DNA of 13,055 bases from DYGT01 sp964607795. GTDB lineage: Bacteria > Patescibacteriota > Microgenomatia > UBA8517. Where the stretch lies: NCBI GenBank assembly GCA_964607795.1, contig CAZSLA010000025.1, positions 1 through 13,055 of the forward strand, written 5' to 3'. Under the pieces are notes generated by a model that saw only the letters and a list, made by a program, of their open reading frames with translations, ran no database searches and was not told the origin of the DNA. Position numbers and translations under genes: made by a program. Positions 7,869 to 13,055 of the stretch are shown here, one piece after another; position 1 is the stretch's first letter; each line of letters starts with the position of its first letter.

Positions 7869-8576
7869 TTAGCTAAGCTTCAGGCGCAGCCTAAATAAAT
7901 CGACAAAGCTTTGAAGGATTACGTCCAAGTTGCGCCCTGTGGGTTTACCCCCTGCCCTGGGGTAGTGGGTGACCGGAATTTCAACTATCTTGGCACCCGC
8001 CTTTTTTGCCTTGAGCAAAAGCTCGCTACTTATAAAGGCTCCCCGCTCACTTTCAAGACGAGAAATTTTATTCACTACCTCTTTTCGGATGAGCTTAAAG
8101 CCGCAGTCGACGTCCCGCACATGGAGGCCAAACATCACATACACCAAAATTTCCCACATTTTCGAGGTAATAATAACGCTTTTTTTGACCTGTCTTTTTT
8201 TGTAATATCCCACCACCAAATCTGCATTTGTTTCCTTTTGTTTAGTGATGAAATTTTCTATTTCAGAAAAATCAAACTGGCCGTCTGCGTCTGTGAAGCT
8301 GATCCAGGGGTAGCGCGCGGCATAGAGACCGCTTTTAAAAGCCCCGCCATAGCCGCGGTTGGGGTTGTGGTGAATTACGCTTATATTTGGATTCACCCCG
8401 GCAAGCCGATCGGCAATTTTGCCTGTTTTGTCTTTTGAGCCGTCATTAACAATAATTATTTCCCACCGGGCAAATTTTTTTTCCAGGATTTTGACTGCCT
8501 TTTTAACCGTATTTTCTATGTTTTCTTCTTCGTTGTACGCCGGAAAAAAGACGCTTATTTTATCAATCGCAGCCAT
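7869..8576 (-). CDS. GT2 glycosyltransferase, polyprenyl-phosphate mannose synthase (DPM1)-like
   Basis: A 235-residue family 2 transferase without membrane helices, expected to make polyprenyl-phosphate hexose in the cytosol. Motifs seen are FFPAYNEEENI (10-20), IVNDGSKDKT (42-51), the metal-binding FTDADGQFDF (94-103), RDVDCGFKLI (154-163) and the acceptor-side HYPRAGGKPTG (204-214). The last is usual for the DPM1-like branch common beside GT-C enzymes. It is the first gene of the minus-strand operon, so its lipid-linked product is a reasonable donor for the GT39-like proteins encoded directly after it (inference). The ATG at 8576 begins three residues before the conserved core. Upstream is only 49 bp shared with the divergent gene at 8626. 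GDP-mannose as donor is likely but unproven. Confidence 0.9.
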   Translation of the reverse strand: MAAIDKISVFFPAYNEEENIENTVKKAVKILEKKFARWEIIIVNDGSKDKTGKIADRLAGVNPNISVIHHNPNRGYGGAFKSGLYAARYPWISFTDADGQFDFSEIENFITKQKETNADLVVGYYKKRQVKKSVIITSKMWEILVYVMFGLHVRDVDCGFKLIRKEVVNKISRLESERGAFISSELLLKAKKAGAKIVEIPVTHYPRAGGKPTGRNLDVILQSFVDLFRLRLKLS

Positions 8577-8582
8577 ATTTGA

Positions 8583-8612
8583 AGTCTAGCACAAGTACCG
8601 AAAATATTGTAA
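8583..8612 (-). promoter_or_regulatory. Possible promoter of the glycosyltransferase operon
   Basis: On the minus strand a TG-extended -10, TGCTAGACT (hexamer 8588-8583), lies 6 bp before the ATG at 8576. A weak -35, TTACAA, lies at 8612-8607 with an 18-bp spacer. Transcription would start at or next to the start codon, giving a leaderless message. The whole divergent intergenic space is only 49 bp (8577-8625). I could not find a convincing promoter for the plus-strand gene in it. Confidence 0.3.
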
Positions 8613-8625
8613 CATTGGGCTAGTC

Positions 8626-9777
8626 ATGAAAAGGCTAAGTAGCTACCTCCCGCTTGTTTTTTGCACCCTGGTGCCCACGCTTCTGATTTGGCTGCCGTTT
8701 TTTTTGCGCCTAGAAAACTTTTGGCATATACCCCTTCCACGCGACGGCATGGTGACCATTGTTTCTAATTACGATGGGCCCCTTTATCTTGCCGTTGCCA
8801 AAACTCTGTACAACAAAGAAGCTCTTGGTCAGTTTGCTTTTAACTTACCCGGCGAATATTATGCAGCCCACTTTCCTTTGTTTCCGCTTTTGATTCGCTT
8901 CTTGGGCTCGGTTTTGGTTTTTCCTTATGCCATGCTTGTGGTAACCGTCCTCAGCTCTTTTTTGGCCATTGTCTATTTTTATAAACTCATTAAAAACTAT
9001 GTCCAGCCCAAAGACGTCTACTGGTTAACTTTTGTTTTTTCTGTTTTTCCGGCGCGCTGGCTTATTGTCCGCTCCGTAGGCAGCCCCGAGCCTTTGTTTA
9101 TTGCCGCGATCATTGCCTCTATTTTTTATTTTAAAAACAAAAAGTATTTTTGGGCGGGCATTTGGGGTGCCATTGCCCAATTAACCAAATCCCCAGGTAT
9201 TCTTTTGTTTCTTGCTTACATCGGTGCCATTGCCCTACCCGAGCTAAGGAAACTCGCGGCTACGCGCTTTAGCTCTTGGGTCAAAAGCATAGAATTTAAA
9301 ACGCTTTGGGTGTTGTTGATCCCTGTGTCACTTCTGGGAGTTTTTATTTTTTATTCCCATGCAGTCAACGACTTTTTTGCCTATTTCCACTCGGGGGATA
9401 ATATCCACCTGGTCTTTCCGCCTTTCCAGGTTTTTAACTATCAGGCCAGCTGGGTGGAAACTCACTGGCTCGAAGAAATCGTCATCTTTTATCTTTTGGC
9501 CATCTGGGGGGTGCTTAAACTTATTGAAAAAAAGGAAGAAAGCCTGGCCTGGTTTACGGGAATTTTTTTGCTTTCAGTTTTTTTTGTCTCGCACCGTGAC
9601 ATCATCCGCTACTCGCTTCCGGTCATCCCTTTCTTATTTATAAGCTATCACGAAACCATTACAAGCAAAAAATTCAAAATCGCCTTTGCTATAATTATTC
9701 TTCCCATTTATCTTTTTTCCCTGGCGTTTATTGCCAAAAACGTGATGCCTGTTTCTGACTGGACTTTACTTCTATAA
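8626..9777 (+). CDS. PIG-V-like GT-C mannosyltransferase candidate
   Basis: A 383-residue polytopic membrane protein with about eight or more hydrophobic segments. Near the N-terminus it has SNYDGPLYLAVA (47-58), which resembles the acidic first-loop motif of GPI mannosyltransferase II (PIG-V, GT76) proteins. HFPLFPLLIR (82-91) then matches the family's aromatic FPLYP region. SVGSPEPLFI (150-159) and AQLTKSPGIL (184-193) align with the YSExLF and RSNGI elements. It would use a polyprenyl-phosphate sugar outside the membrane. It is transcribed away from the six-gene operon and is about 130 residues shorter than the GT39 paralogues. The GT-C character is clear; the PIG-V affiliation rests on short motifs read by eye, and an ordinary GT39/GT83 relative is the alternative. 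The ATG has no Shine-Dalgarno sequence. Confidence 0.75.
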   Translation: MKRLSSYLPLVFCTLVPTLLIWLPFFLRLENFWHIPLPRDGMVTIVSNYDGPLYLAVAKTLYNKEALGQFAFNLPGEYYAAHFPLFPLLIRFLGSVLVFPYAMLVVTVLSSFLAIVYFYKLIKNYVQPKDVYWLTFVFSVFPARWLIVRSVGSPEPLFIAAIIASIFYFKNKKYFWAGIWGAIAQLTKSPGILLFLAYIGAIALPELRKLAATRFSSWVKSIEFKTLWVLLIPVSLLGVFIFYSHAVNDFFAYFHSGDNIHLVFPPFQVFNYQASWVETHWLEEIVIFYLLAIWGVLKLIEKKEESLAWFTGIFLLSVFFVSHRDIIRYSLPVIPFLFISYHETITSKKFKIAFAIIILPIYLFSLAFIAKNVMPVSDWTLLL

Positions 9778-9792
9778 ACCTGAGAGGCTTTG

Positions 9793-9808
9793 AAAGCTTC
9801 TAAGCTTT
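9793..9808. repeat. 7-bp perfect inverted repeat in the 9778-9819 gap
   Basis: AAAGCTT-CT-AAGCTTT lies 15 bp after the stop of the PIG-V-like gene and 11 bp before the ATG at 9820. No T-tract follows on either strand, so it is a poor intrinsic terminator. It overlaps the -10-like TAATAT (9808-9813), so it could be an operator or a chance palindrome. Confidence 0.55.
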
Positions 9809-9819
9809 AATATAAGCTC

Positions 9820-10017
9820 ATGGCTGAAAGACCCAGTATTAACTCAAGCGTGCGGAGGCTCCATCTGGCCCGCAGTCAAATCCTTGTCTCACAAAACAAG
9901 GGGAATTTAATTACTCCCTGGGGTACTTTTGAACCCAAGCAAAATGAAATGCCAAAATCTCCTGAGCTTGAAAAAATACATCCAACTATTGTATACCAGG
10001 CCGAAGCAGCAGATTAA
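9820..10017 (+). CDS. Small hypothetical protein (65 aa)
   Basis: I do not recognise this ORF. It encodes 65 mostly polar residues: a basic N-terminal third (SSVRRLHLARSQIL), a middle with ITPWGTFEP, and an acidic C-terminus. It has no signal peptide, membrane helix or cysteines. Support for a real gene: it fills a stretch with no competing ORF, its codon use looks like that of its neighbours, and a -10-like TAATAT (9808-9813) lies 6 bp before the ATG, which would give a leaderless message. Against it: no Shine-Dalgarno sequence, no -35, and a 32-bp tail-to-tail overlap with the gene at 9986. Its basic and acidic halves suggest a small cytosolic binding protein, but that is a guess. Confidence 0.5.
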   Translation: MAERPSINSSVRRLHLARSQILVSQNKGNLITPWGTFEPKQNEMPKSPELEKIHPTIVYQAEAAD

Positions 10018-10843
10018 GGCTTGCCACCTGTTTTTCAGCTACTTCCTTACCCATTAAGCTTTGCCTATAAAAATTTGTAATTTCCAAAACCCCGCTTCTT
10101 AATTTGCCCTCCTGGGCAAGCTTTTCTATCTCCCCCGAGCTCAAAAAGACGTGCTCGCTCATACGAAAGCTTGAGTAAGTAAGTGAGCCCGCAATATCAT
10201 CCGGAATTTCCAAATGATAAATGCTCAGGGAAATATCCAAGATTCTGATTTTTAAAATCAAAGCCAGATCCTGGTTTAATAATTCATCCGGAAATGTGCT
10301 GTCGATTGCCCGCTGGGTAAACACTTCCTGCTGAAGAACCCGCTTGGCCGATATTTTCGGGCTTTCGCCCATTTTGGAAAATGTCATGGGGATACTTATC
10401 GCGCCCTTTTGCTTGCCATATATAAGCCGCGGCATGGAATTGTCCTTGGCAAAGAGAATTTTCTTTGGCTTGTTTTCAAGCGTGATCACAAGGCCCGTCG
10501 CGGCGCGCCTGGTGATCCCGCGTTTGATATGGCTATAGATCCTGTGCAAAGTAATTTTGGAAGTTTCAAAGCTAGGGGGAAGCTTTTTATAAAGCCGCTC
10601 CAAAGGCAGCTTTTCTTCAGCCAGGTATTCCATAAAAGCCAAGGCCTCGGTTATTTTTCCATGCGGACCAGCGGCCTTGATAATCCCCTTTTTATCCAAG
10701 AGCCGGTGGTACGAGGCCGTGGATATGGGAAGACTATAATAATGCTTTTTCAAAACCGCATCCACCGAGCCGTATTTTAAATACTCACAAAGCAAAAAAC
10801 GGTTAAACTCAACCTCATTTTTTTGGGGATCGACATTGGCCAT
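9986..10843 (-). CDS. Putative regulator: tandem HTH-like segments plus degenerate Nudix-like domain
   Basis: A 285-residue protein. The N-terminal 110 residues hold two similar helix-rich segments ending in ISTASYHRLLDKKGI (40-54) and TSKITLHRIYSHIKRGI (94-110). Both look like DNA-binding recognition helices. From about residue 115 the sequence resembles a Nudix fold: ATGLVITLENKPKKILFAK, then GAISIP, then MGESPKISAKRVLQQEVF (158-175). Aligned by eye to the MutT box, the first E (E160), the R (R168) and the last E (E173) remain. The box glycine is T154, the E of RE is V169 and the first E of EE is Q172. Two of the three metal-binding glutamates are therefore gone, and hydrolase activity is unlikely. 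The layout recalls NrtR-type regulators, which sense ligand through an inactive Nudix domain, but in the reverse domain order. It starts 9 bp after the GT2-GtrA gene, so the two are co-transcribed. Function is inferred only. Confidence 0.7.
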   Translation of the reverse strand: MANVDPQKNEVEFNRFLLCEYLKYGSVDAVLKKHYYSLPISTASYHRLLDKKGIIKAAGPHGKITEALAFMEYLAEEKLPLERLYKKLPPSFETSKITLHRIYSHIKRGITRRAATGLVITLENKPKKILFAKDNSMPRLIYGKQKGAISIPMTFSKMGESPKISAKRVLQQEVFTQRAIDSTFPDELLNQDLALILKIRILDISLSIYHLEIPDDIAGSLTYSSFRMSEHVFLSSGEIEKLAQEGKLRSGVLEITNFYRQSLMGKEVAEKQVASLNLLLRPGIQ

Positions 10844-10852
10844 AAAGGGTAT

Positions 10853-12013
10853 TTATGCTTTTTTGCGGGGCAATTTCCAGCTTTTCCAAATGACCACATT
10901 ATACATAAAGTAGTTATAGGGAAGAACCAAAAAGGCGATAATAAAGGGCAAAATCAACTGGCGGTACTCAGGGCCCAACAGCCTTACCCCCAAAGCACCA
11001 AACACCGTCTGGATCAAAAGTGCCCCCAAAGAAGTGCCGTTAAACTGGATAAATTTTGCAAGTAACTGCCTGGCGCCCGTGATCTTGTCTTGTTTAAAGG
11101 TCCAGAGGTTATTGAAGGTGAAATTATTAATAATTGCAAGCTCTGTGGAGCCGGCCCAGGCCAAAGCTTCGGGCCAATTCAGGCGACTTGCAAAAATATG
11201 CAGAGAAACAGCATTCACCACATAGCCGGCAAAGCCCACAGTCCCGAACTTGATGAATTTTTGTTTATCTCTGATGCCCAAAATAATGGCTACACGAAAA
11301 GTGGAAATCATTTCCTTCATGCTGAATTTGGATGTTTCTTCTGTGCGCGGCGCAAACTCCAAAGGCACTTCTTTTACTGTGCGTGCATTTTTGATCGACT
11401 GGTATAAAAGGTCAACCTTGTAGGCAAAACGCGTCGGTTCCATCAGATTATCAAGGTCAATTTTGTCAAGTACCCCTTTTACCCTGGTCAGGCGAAAGCC
11501 GGTTGTCAGGTCGTGAAGCTTGGGCTTGAGCAAAACCACACGGATAAACAAATTGCCAAAATAAGAAATGGCTTTTCTGTGGATCGCCCACTCGCTTGGC
11601 ACCGAGCCGCCTGGTATATAGCGGCTGCCGATGACATAATCTGCCCCCCCGAGATAAGCCTCGACCATGGGCTTAACAAAACGCGGCGGGTGCTGAAAAT
11701 CCGCATCCATTTCCATAATTGCGTCTGCCTTGAGCTTGTCCCGGGCATATTTCATGCCCCGGATATAGGCCCAGCCAAGGCCTTGCTTTTGGGCTTCCAG
11801 AAGGTGAAGATTTTCATATTTTTTCATTTTTGCACGGACGATATCTCCTGTGCCGTCATCCATGCCTTCGGGAGTCAGGTCATTGACTACTAAAAGGTGC
11901 ATGTCTGCATCAGTGATTTTCGGGAACTCCGTATCAAAAAGCTCGGGGATCATTTTGCCGACATTTTCCGCCTCTTTGTAAGTAGGCATGATTATGACAA
12001 CTTTTTTTTGCAT
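10853..12013 (-). CDS. GT2-GtrA fusion: polyprenyl-phosphate sugar synthase with flippase-like membrane domain
   Basis: 386 residues in two parts. Residues 1 to about 240 are a DPM1-type GT2 domain: IMPTYKEAENV (8-18), a -VVND- acidic loop (42-45), MDADFQHPP (102-110), IGSRYIPGGS (128-137), HDLTTGFRLT (167-176) and a final PLEFAPRTEETSKFS. Residues 250 to about 378 are a four-helix GtrA domain, with KFIKFGTVGFAGYVVN (252-267) and ELAIINNFTFNNLWTF (291-306). The fusion would load a hexose onto polyprenyl phosphate and help move it across the membrane, feeding GT-C enzymes such as those at 2363-9777. One oddity: the usual VDDNSPDGT loop reads VNDLTPEGMDDGTG (43-56), with several added residues. 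The ATG is the only sensible start. The gene is divergent from trmD and upstream of the HTH-Nudix gene in a two-gene unit. Confidence 0.93.
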   Translation of the reverse strand: MQKKVVIIMPTYKEAENVGKMIPELFDTEFPKITDADMHLLVVNDLTPEGMDDGTGDIVRAKMKKYENLHLLEAQKQGLGWAYIRGMKYARDKLKADAIMEMDADFQHPPRFVKPMVEAYLGGADYVIGSRYIPGGSVPSEWAIHRKAISYFGNLFIRVVLLKPKLHDLTTGFRLTRVKGVLDKIDLDNLMEPTRFAYKVDLLYQSIKNARTVKEVPLEFAPRTEETSKFSMKEMISTFRVAIILGIRDKQKFIKFGTVGFAGYVVNAVSLHIFASRLNWPEALAWAGSTELAIINNFTFNNLWTFKQDKITGARQLLAKFIQFNGTSLGALLIQTVFGALGVRLLGPEYRQLILPFIIAFLVLPYNYFMYNVVIWKSWKLPRKKA

Positions 12014-12025
12014 GCTTATTAATTT

Positions 12026-12055
12026 AGCTTAGCACCAAATGGTCCGCTATGACAA
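12026..12055 (-). promoter_or_regulatory. Promoter of the GT2-GtrA / HTH-Nudix unit
   Basis: On the minus strand TTGTCA (12055-12050) is followed after 18 bp by TAAGCT (12031-12026), with a TG extension (TGCTAAGCT). The expected transcription start is about 12019, giving a leader of only about six bases before the ATG at 12013. The -35 shares bases with the -35 of the opposing trmD promoter. Confidence 0.45.
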
Positions 12056-12076
12056 GCAATAAATTTTTTGTATAAT
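12049..12076 (+). promoter_or_regulatory. Promoter of trmD
   Basis: ATGACA (12049-12054, five of six matches to TTGACA), a 16-bp AT-rich spacer, then a perfect TATAAT (12071-12076). Transcription should begin around 12082-12084, two to four bases before the ATG at 12086. The message is therefore effectively leaderless, which agrees with the lack of a Shine-Dalgarno sequence. Confidence 0.65.
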
Positions 12077-12085
12077 GGGCTCTGG

Positions 12086-12730
12086 ATGCATATAGAAATA
12101 ATTACGTTATTCCCTGAGATGTTTGCGGGCATCTTTTCTGAGTCGATTATCAAGCGCGCCCAAGAAAAAAAGTTAATTGCAATTAATATCAACAACTTAA
12201 GAGCATGGGCCATAGATAAGCACAAGACGGTGGACGACCGCCCTTATGGAGGCGGAGCCGGCATGGTAATAATGGTCGAGCCGGTTGACAGGGCCCTGAA
12301 AGCTCTGAAACAAAAAGATTCTCATATTATTCTTATGTCTGCCCGCGGCACGCGCTTTACCCAGCAAAAGGCCCAAGCCTTGGTGAAACACACGCACTTG
12401 ATCATCATTTGTGGACATTATGAAGGCTTTGACGAGCGCATCCGAAAGCACCTGGTTGACGAAGAAATTTCTTTAGGCGATTTTGTTCTCACCGGTGGCG
12501 AAATTCCTGCAATGGCAATTGTGGATGCTACCGCAAGGTTAATTCCTGGAGTGCTTGGAAAAAAAGAATCACTTGTAGAGGAATCGCACTCCATCCCAGG
12601 GTATCTGGAGTATCCGCAATACACAAGACCAGTTGACTACCGAGGCTGGAAGGCGCCCGAAGTTCTTTTATCCGGAAACCACGCCAAAATCAAAAAATGG
12701 CGCGCTGCTTCTCATAGCAAAAACGGTTGA
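12086..12730 (+). CDS. trmD: tRNA (guanine-N1)-methyltransferase TrmD
   Basis: 214 residues. TrmD methylates G37 of tRNAs with S-adenosylmethionine, using a trefoil-knot SPOUT domain; it acts as a dimer in the cytosol and prevents +1 frameshifting. Hallmarks are TLFPEMF (7-13), DDRPYGGGAGM (50-60), GHYEGFDERI (110-119), ISLGDFVLTGGEIPAM (128-143), RLIPGVLG (151-158) and YLEYPQYTRP (173-182). The protein is shorter than E. coli TrmD (255 residues) and stops eight residues after the conserved HAKIKKWR, so it lacks most of the C-terminal extension. At the position of E. coli D169 (TEDSF) it has glutamate (VEESH, E166). A TTG at 12068 would add six residues, but those codons contain the -10 TATAAT, so the ATG at 12086 is the start. 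Its last 41 bases overlap the antisense nucleotidyltransferase relic. Confidence 0.97.
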   Translation: MHIEIITLFPEMFAGIFSESIIKRAQEKKLIAININNLRAWAIDKHKTVDDRPYGGGAGMVIMVEPVDRALKALKQKDSHIILMSARGTRFTQQKAQALVKHTHLIIICGHYEGFDERIRKHLVDEEISLGDFVLTGGEIPAMAIVDATARLIPGVLGKKESLVEESHSIPGYLEYPQYTRPVDYRGWKAPEVLLSGNHAKIKKWRAASHSKNG

Positions 12731-13055
12731 CTTCAAACAGGCTATCAAAAGTGTCGGCATCACTCAAAAGCCCTTGAGTGTGGCGCTTTTTAAAGACTTT
12801 TACCCGAGATAAAGATTGTTCAAATCCACAGCCTCCAGCTCTCCGCAGACCAATGGCTTAAGCTTTCTGATTTTATCAAACACGCCAACGCCAAATCTGC
12901 CCGGGTATTTGACTTCTTTGAAAATGATAGGGCTCCATCATTAAAATTTTTGACCTCCCGGGAGATATCGGCATCGGTGCAGTTGTCACCCAAAATGACG
13001 CCCTTCATGAGTTTAGTGGTTATCTGTCTTTTCCAAAGTATGTTTCTTTTCTTGT
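12690..13055 (-). pseudogene. Relic of a sugar-1-phosphate nucleotidyltransferase gene (RmlA-like), frameshifted, 5' part beyond the window
   Basis: Three minus-strand frames read in order along an RmlA-like protein. Frame one (13008-12931) gives VILGDNCTDADISREVKNFN, matching the LGDN metal/sugar-binding region. Frame two (12937-12800) gives IIFKEVKYPGRFGVGVFD, then directly KLKPLVCGELEAVDLNNLYL, then a stop. In intact RmlA about 35 residues (the EEKP..SN..TGLY part) separate these two blocks, so there is an internal deletion. Frame three (12808-12690) gives LLSDADTFDSLFEVNRF, matching the conserved WxDxGTxxSLxEAN motif near the C-terminus, and ends at TGA 12692-12690. Each frame change equals loss of one base. 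Upstream of 13008 the expected sequence is also degraded: KETYFGKDR followed by a stop recalls the QDxPxGIAHA region. Intact enzymes make dTDP-glucose or similar donors. No single ORF survives, so no active protein is expected. It is convergent with trmD and overlaps it. Confidence 0.82.
12761..12791 (+). terminator. Weak candidate terminator downstream of trmD
   Basis: CACTCAA (12761-12767), a six-base loop, then TTGAGTG (12774-12780) form a 7-bp stem 30 bp after the trmD stop. A T5 run follows only six bases later (12787-12791), so the geometry is imperfect. The hairpin also lies inside the nucleotidyltransferase relic and may be coincidental. Confidence 0.3.

Noticed and set aside
7911..8438. 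A 175-residue plus-strand ORF
   Set aside because: It is antisense to the DPM1-like gene, is cysteine- and histidine-rich in the way antisense frames often are, and has no recognisable domain.
8577..8625. Plus-strand promoter for the PIG-V-like gene
   Set aside because: TAACAT and TATTGT are possible -10 elements, but no -35 at normal spacing goes with them.
12068..12085. TTG start adding six residues to TrmD
   Set aside because: Those codons contain the -10 element TATAAT, and TrmD proteins begin directly at the M-x-I-x-I-I/V-T/S-LFP motif.
12820..13008. A 62-residue minus-strand ORF as a separate hypothetical gene
   Set aside because: Its first 26 residues match one part of an RmlA-like protein, and the match continues in other frames. 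It is a fragment of the relic, and its second half is out-of-frame noise.
12793..13055. Plus-strand open frame running to the window end
   Set aside because: It has no start codon, and the minus strand explains the region better through ordered RmlA motifs. I treat it as an antisense shadow.
1..13055. tRNA, rRNA, insertion sequences or phage genes
   Set aside because: I saw no cloverleaf-like tRNA segments, rRNA stretches, transposase ORFs or terminal inverted repeats on either strand.

Overview
The window looks like part of a Candidate Phyla Radiation (Patescibacteria, probably Microgenomates-type) genome. The evidence is indirect. There are tandem GT-C glycosyltransferases of the DEGRDA / GTSI..GPLYYYLI type that I associate with that group, genes packed end to end, almost no strong Shine-Dalgarno sequences, promoters that sit against the start codons, and a short TrmD. 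TGA works as a normal stop codon here (it ends three of the larger genes), which argues against the lineages that recode UGA to glycine. No marker gene fixes the lineage, so the assignment is an inference.

Layout. (1) 1-1489, minus strand: a secreted six-bladed NHL-type beta-propeller protein. It has no ATG start and its C-terminus runs off the left edge. (2) 1588-8576, minus strand: a tight six-gene operon. In transcription order it holds a DPM1-like GT2 synthase, a GT39-like membrane glycosyltransferase, a DHH/DHHA1 phosphoesterase of the NrnA/RecJ-like type, two more GT39-like paralogues, and an ALG5-like GT2 synthase. (3) 8626-9777, plus strand, divergent from that operon: a PIG-V-like GT-C mannosyltransferase candidate. 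(4) 9820-10017, plus strand: a small unrecognised ORF behind a palindrome. (5) 9986-12013, minus strand: a two-gene unit with a GT2-GtrA fusion followed by a protein with tandem HTH-like segments and a degenerate Nudix-like domain. (6) 12086-12730, plus strand: trmD. (7) 12690-13055, minus strand: the decayed remains of a sugar-1-phosphate nucleotidyltransferase (RmlA-like) gene, broken into three reading frames and continuing past the right edge.

How the genes fit together (inference). The cytosolic GT2 enzymes would charge polyprenyl phosphate with hexoses, GtrA may help to flip the product, and the four multi-membrane-span GT-C enzymes would transfer those sugars on the outer face of the membrane. 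This makes the region a surface-glycan or protein-glycosylation island. The secreted NHL protein is a possible client or surface partner. The nucleotidyltransferase relic suggests that the island once also encoded nucleotide-sugar synthesis. The DHH phosphoesterase (RNA or nucleotide turnover) and trmD (tRNA m1G37 methylation) are housekeeping genes interleaved with it.

The least ordinary items are the RmlA relic overlapping the trmD 3' end, the HTH plus inactivated-Nudix protein next to the GT2-GtrA gene, the NHL protein without an ATG start, and the back-to-back trmD / GT2-GtrA promoters.
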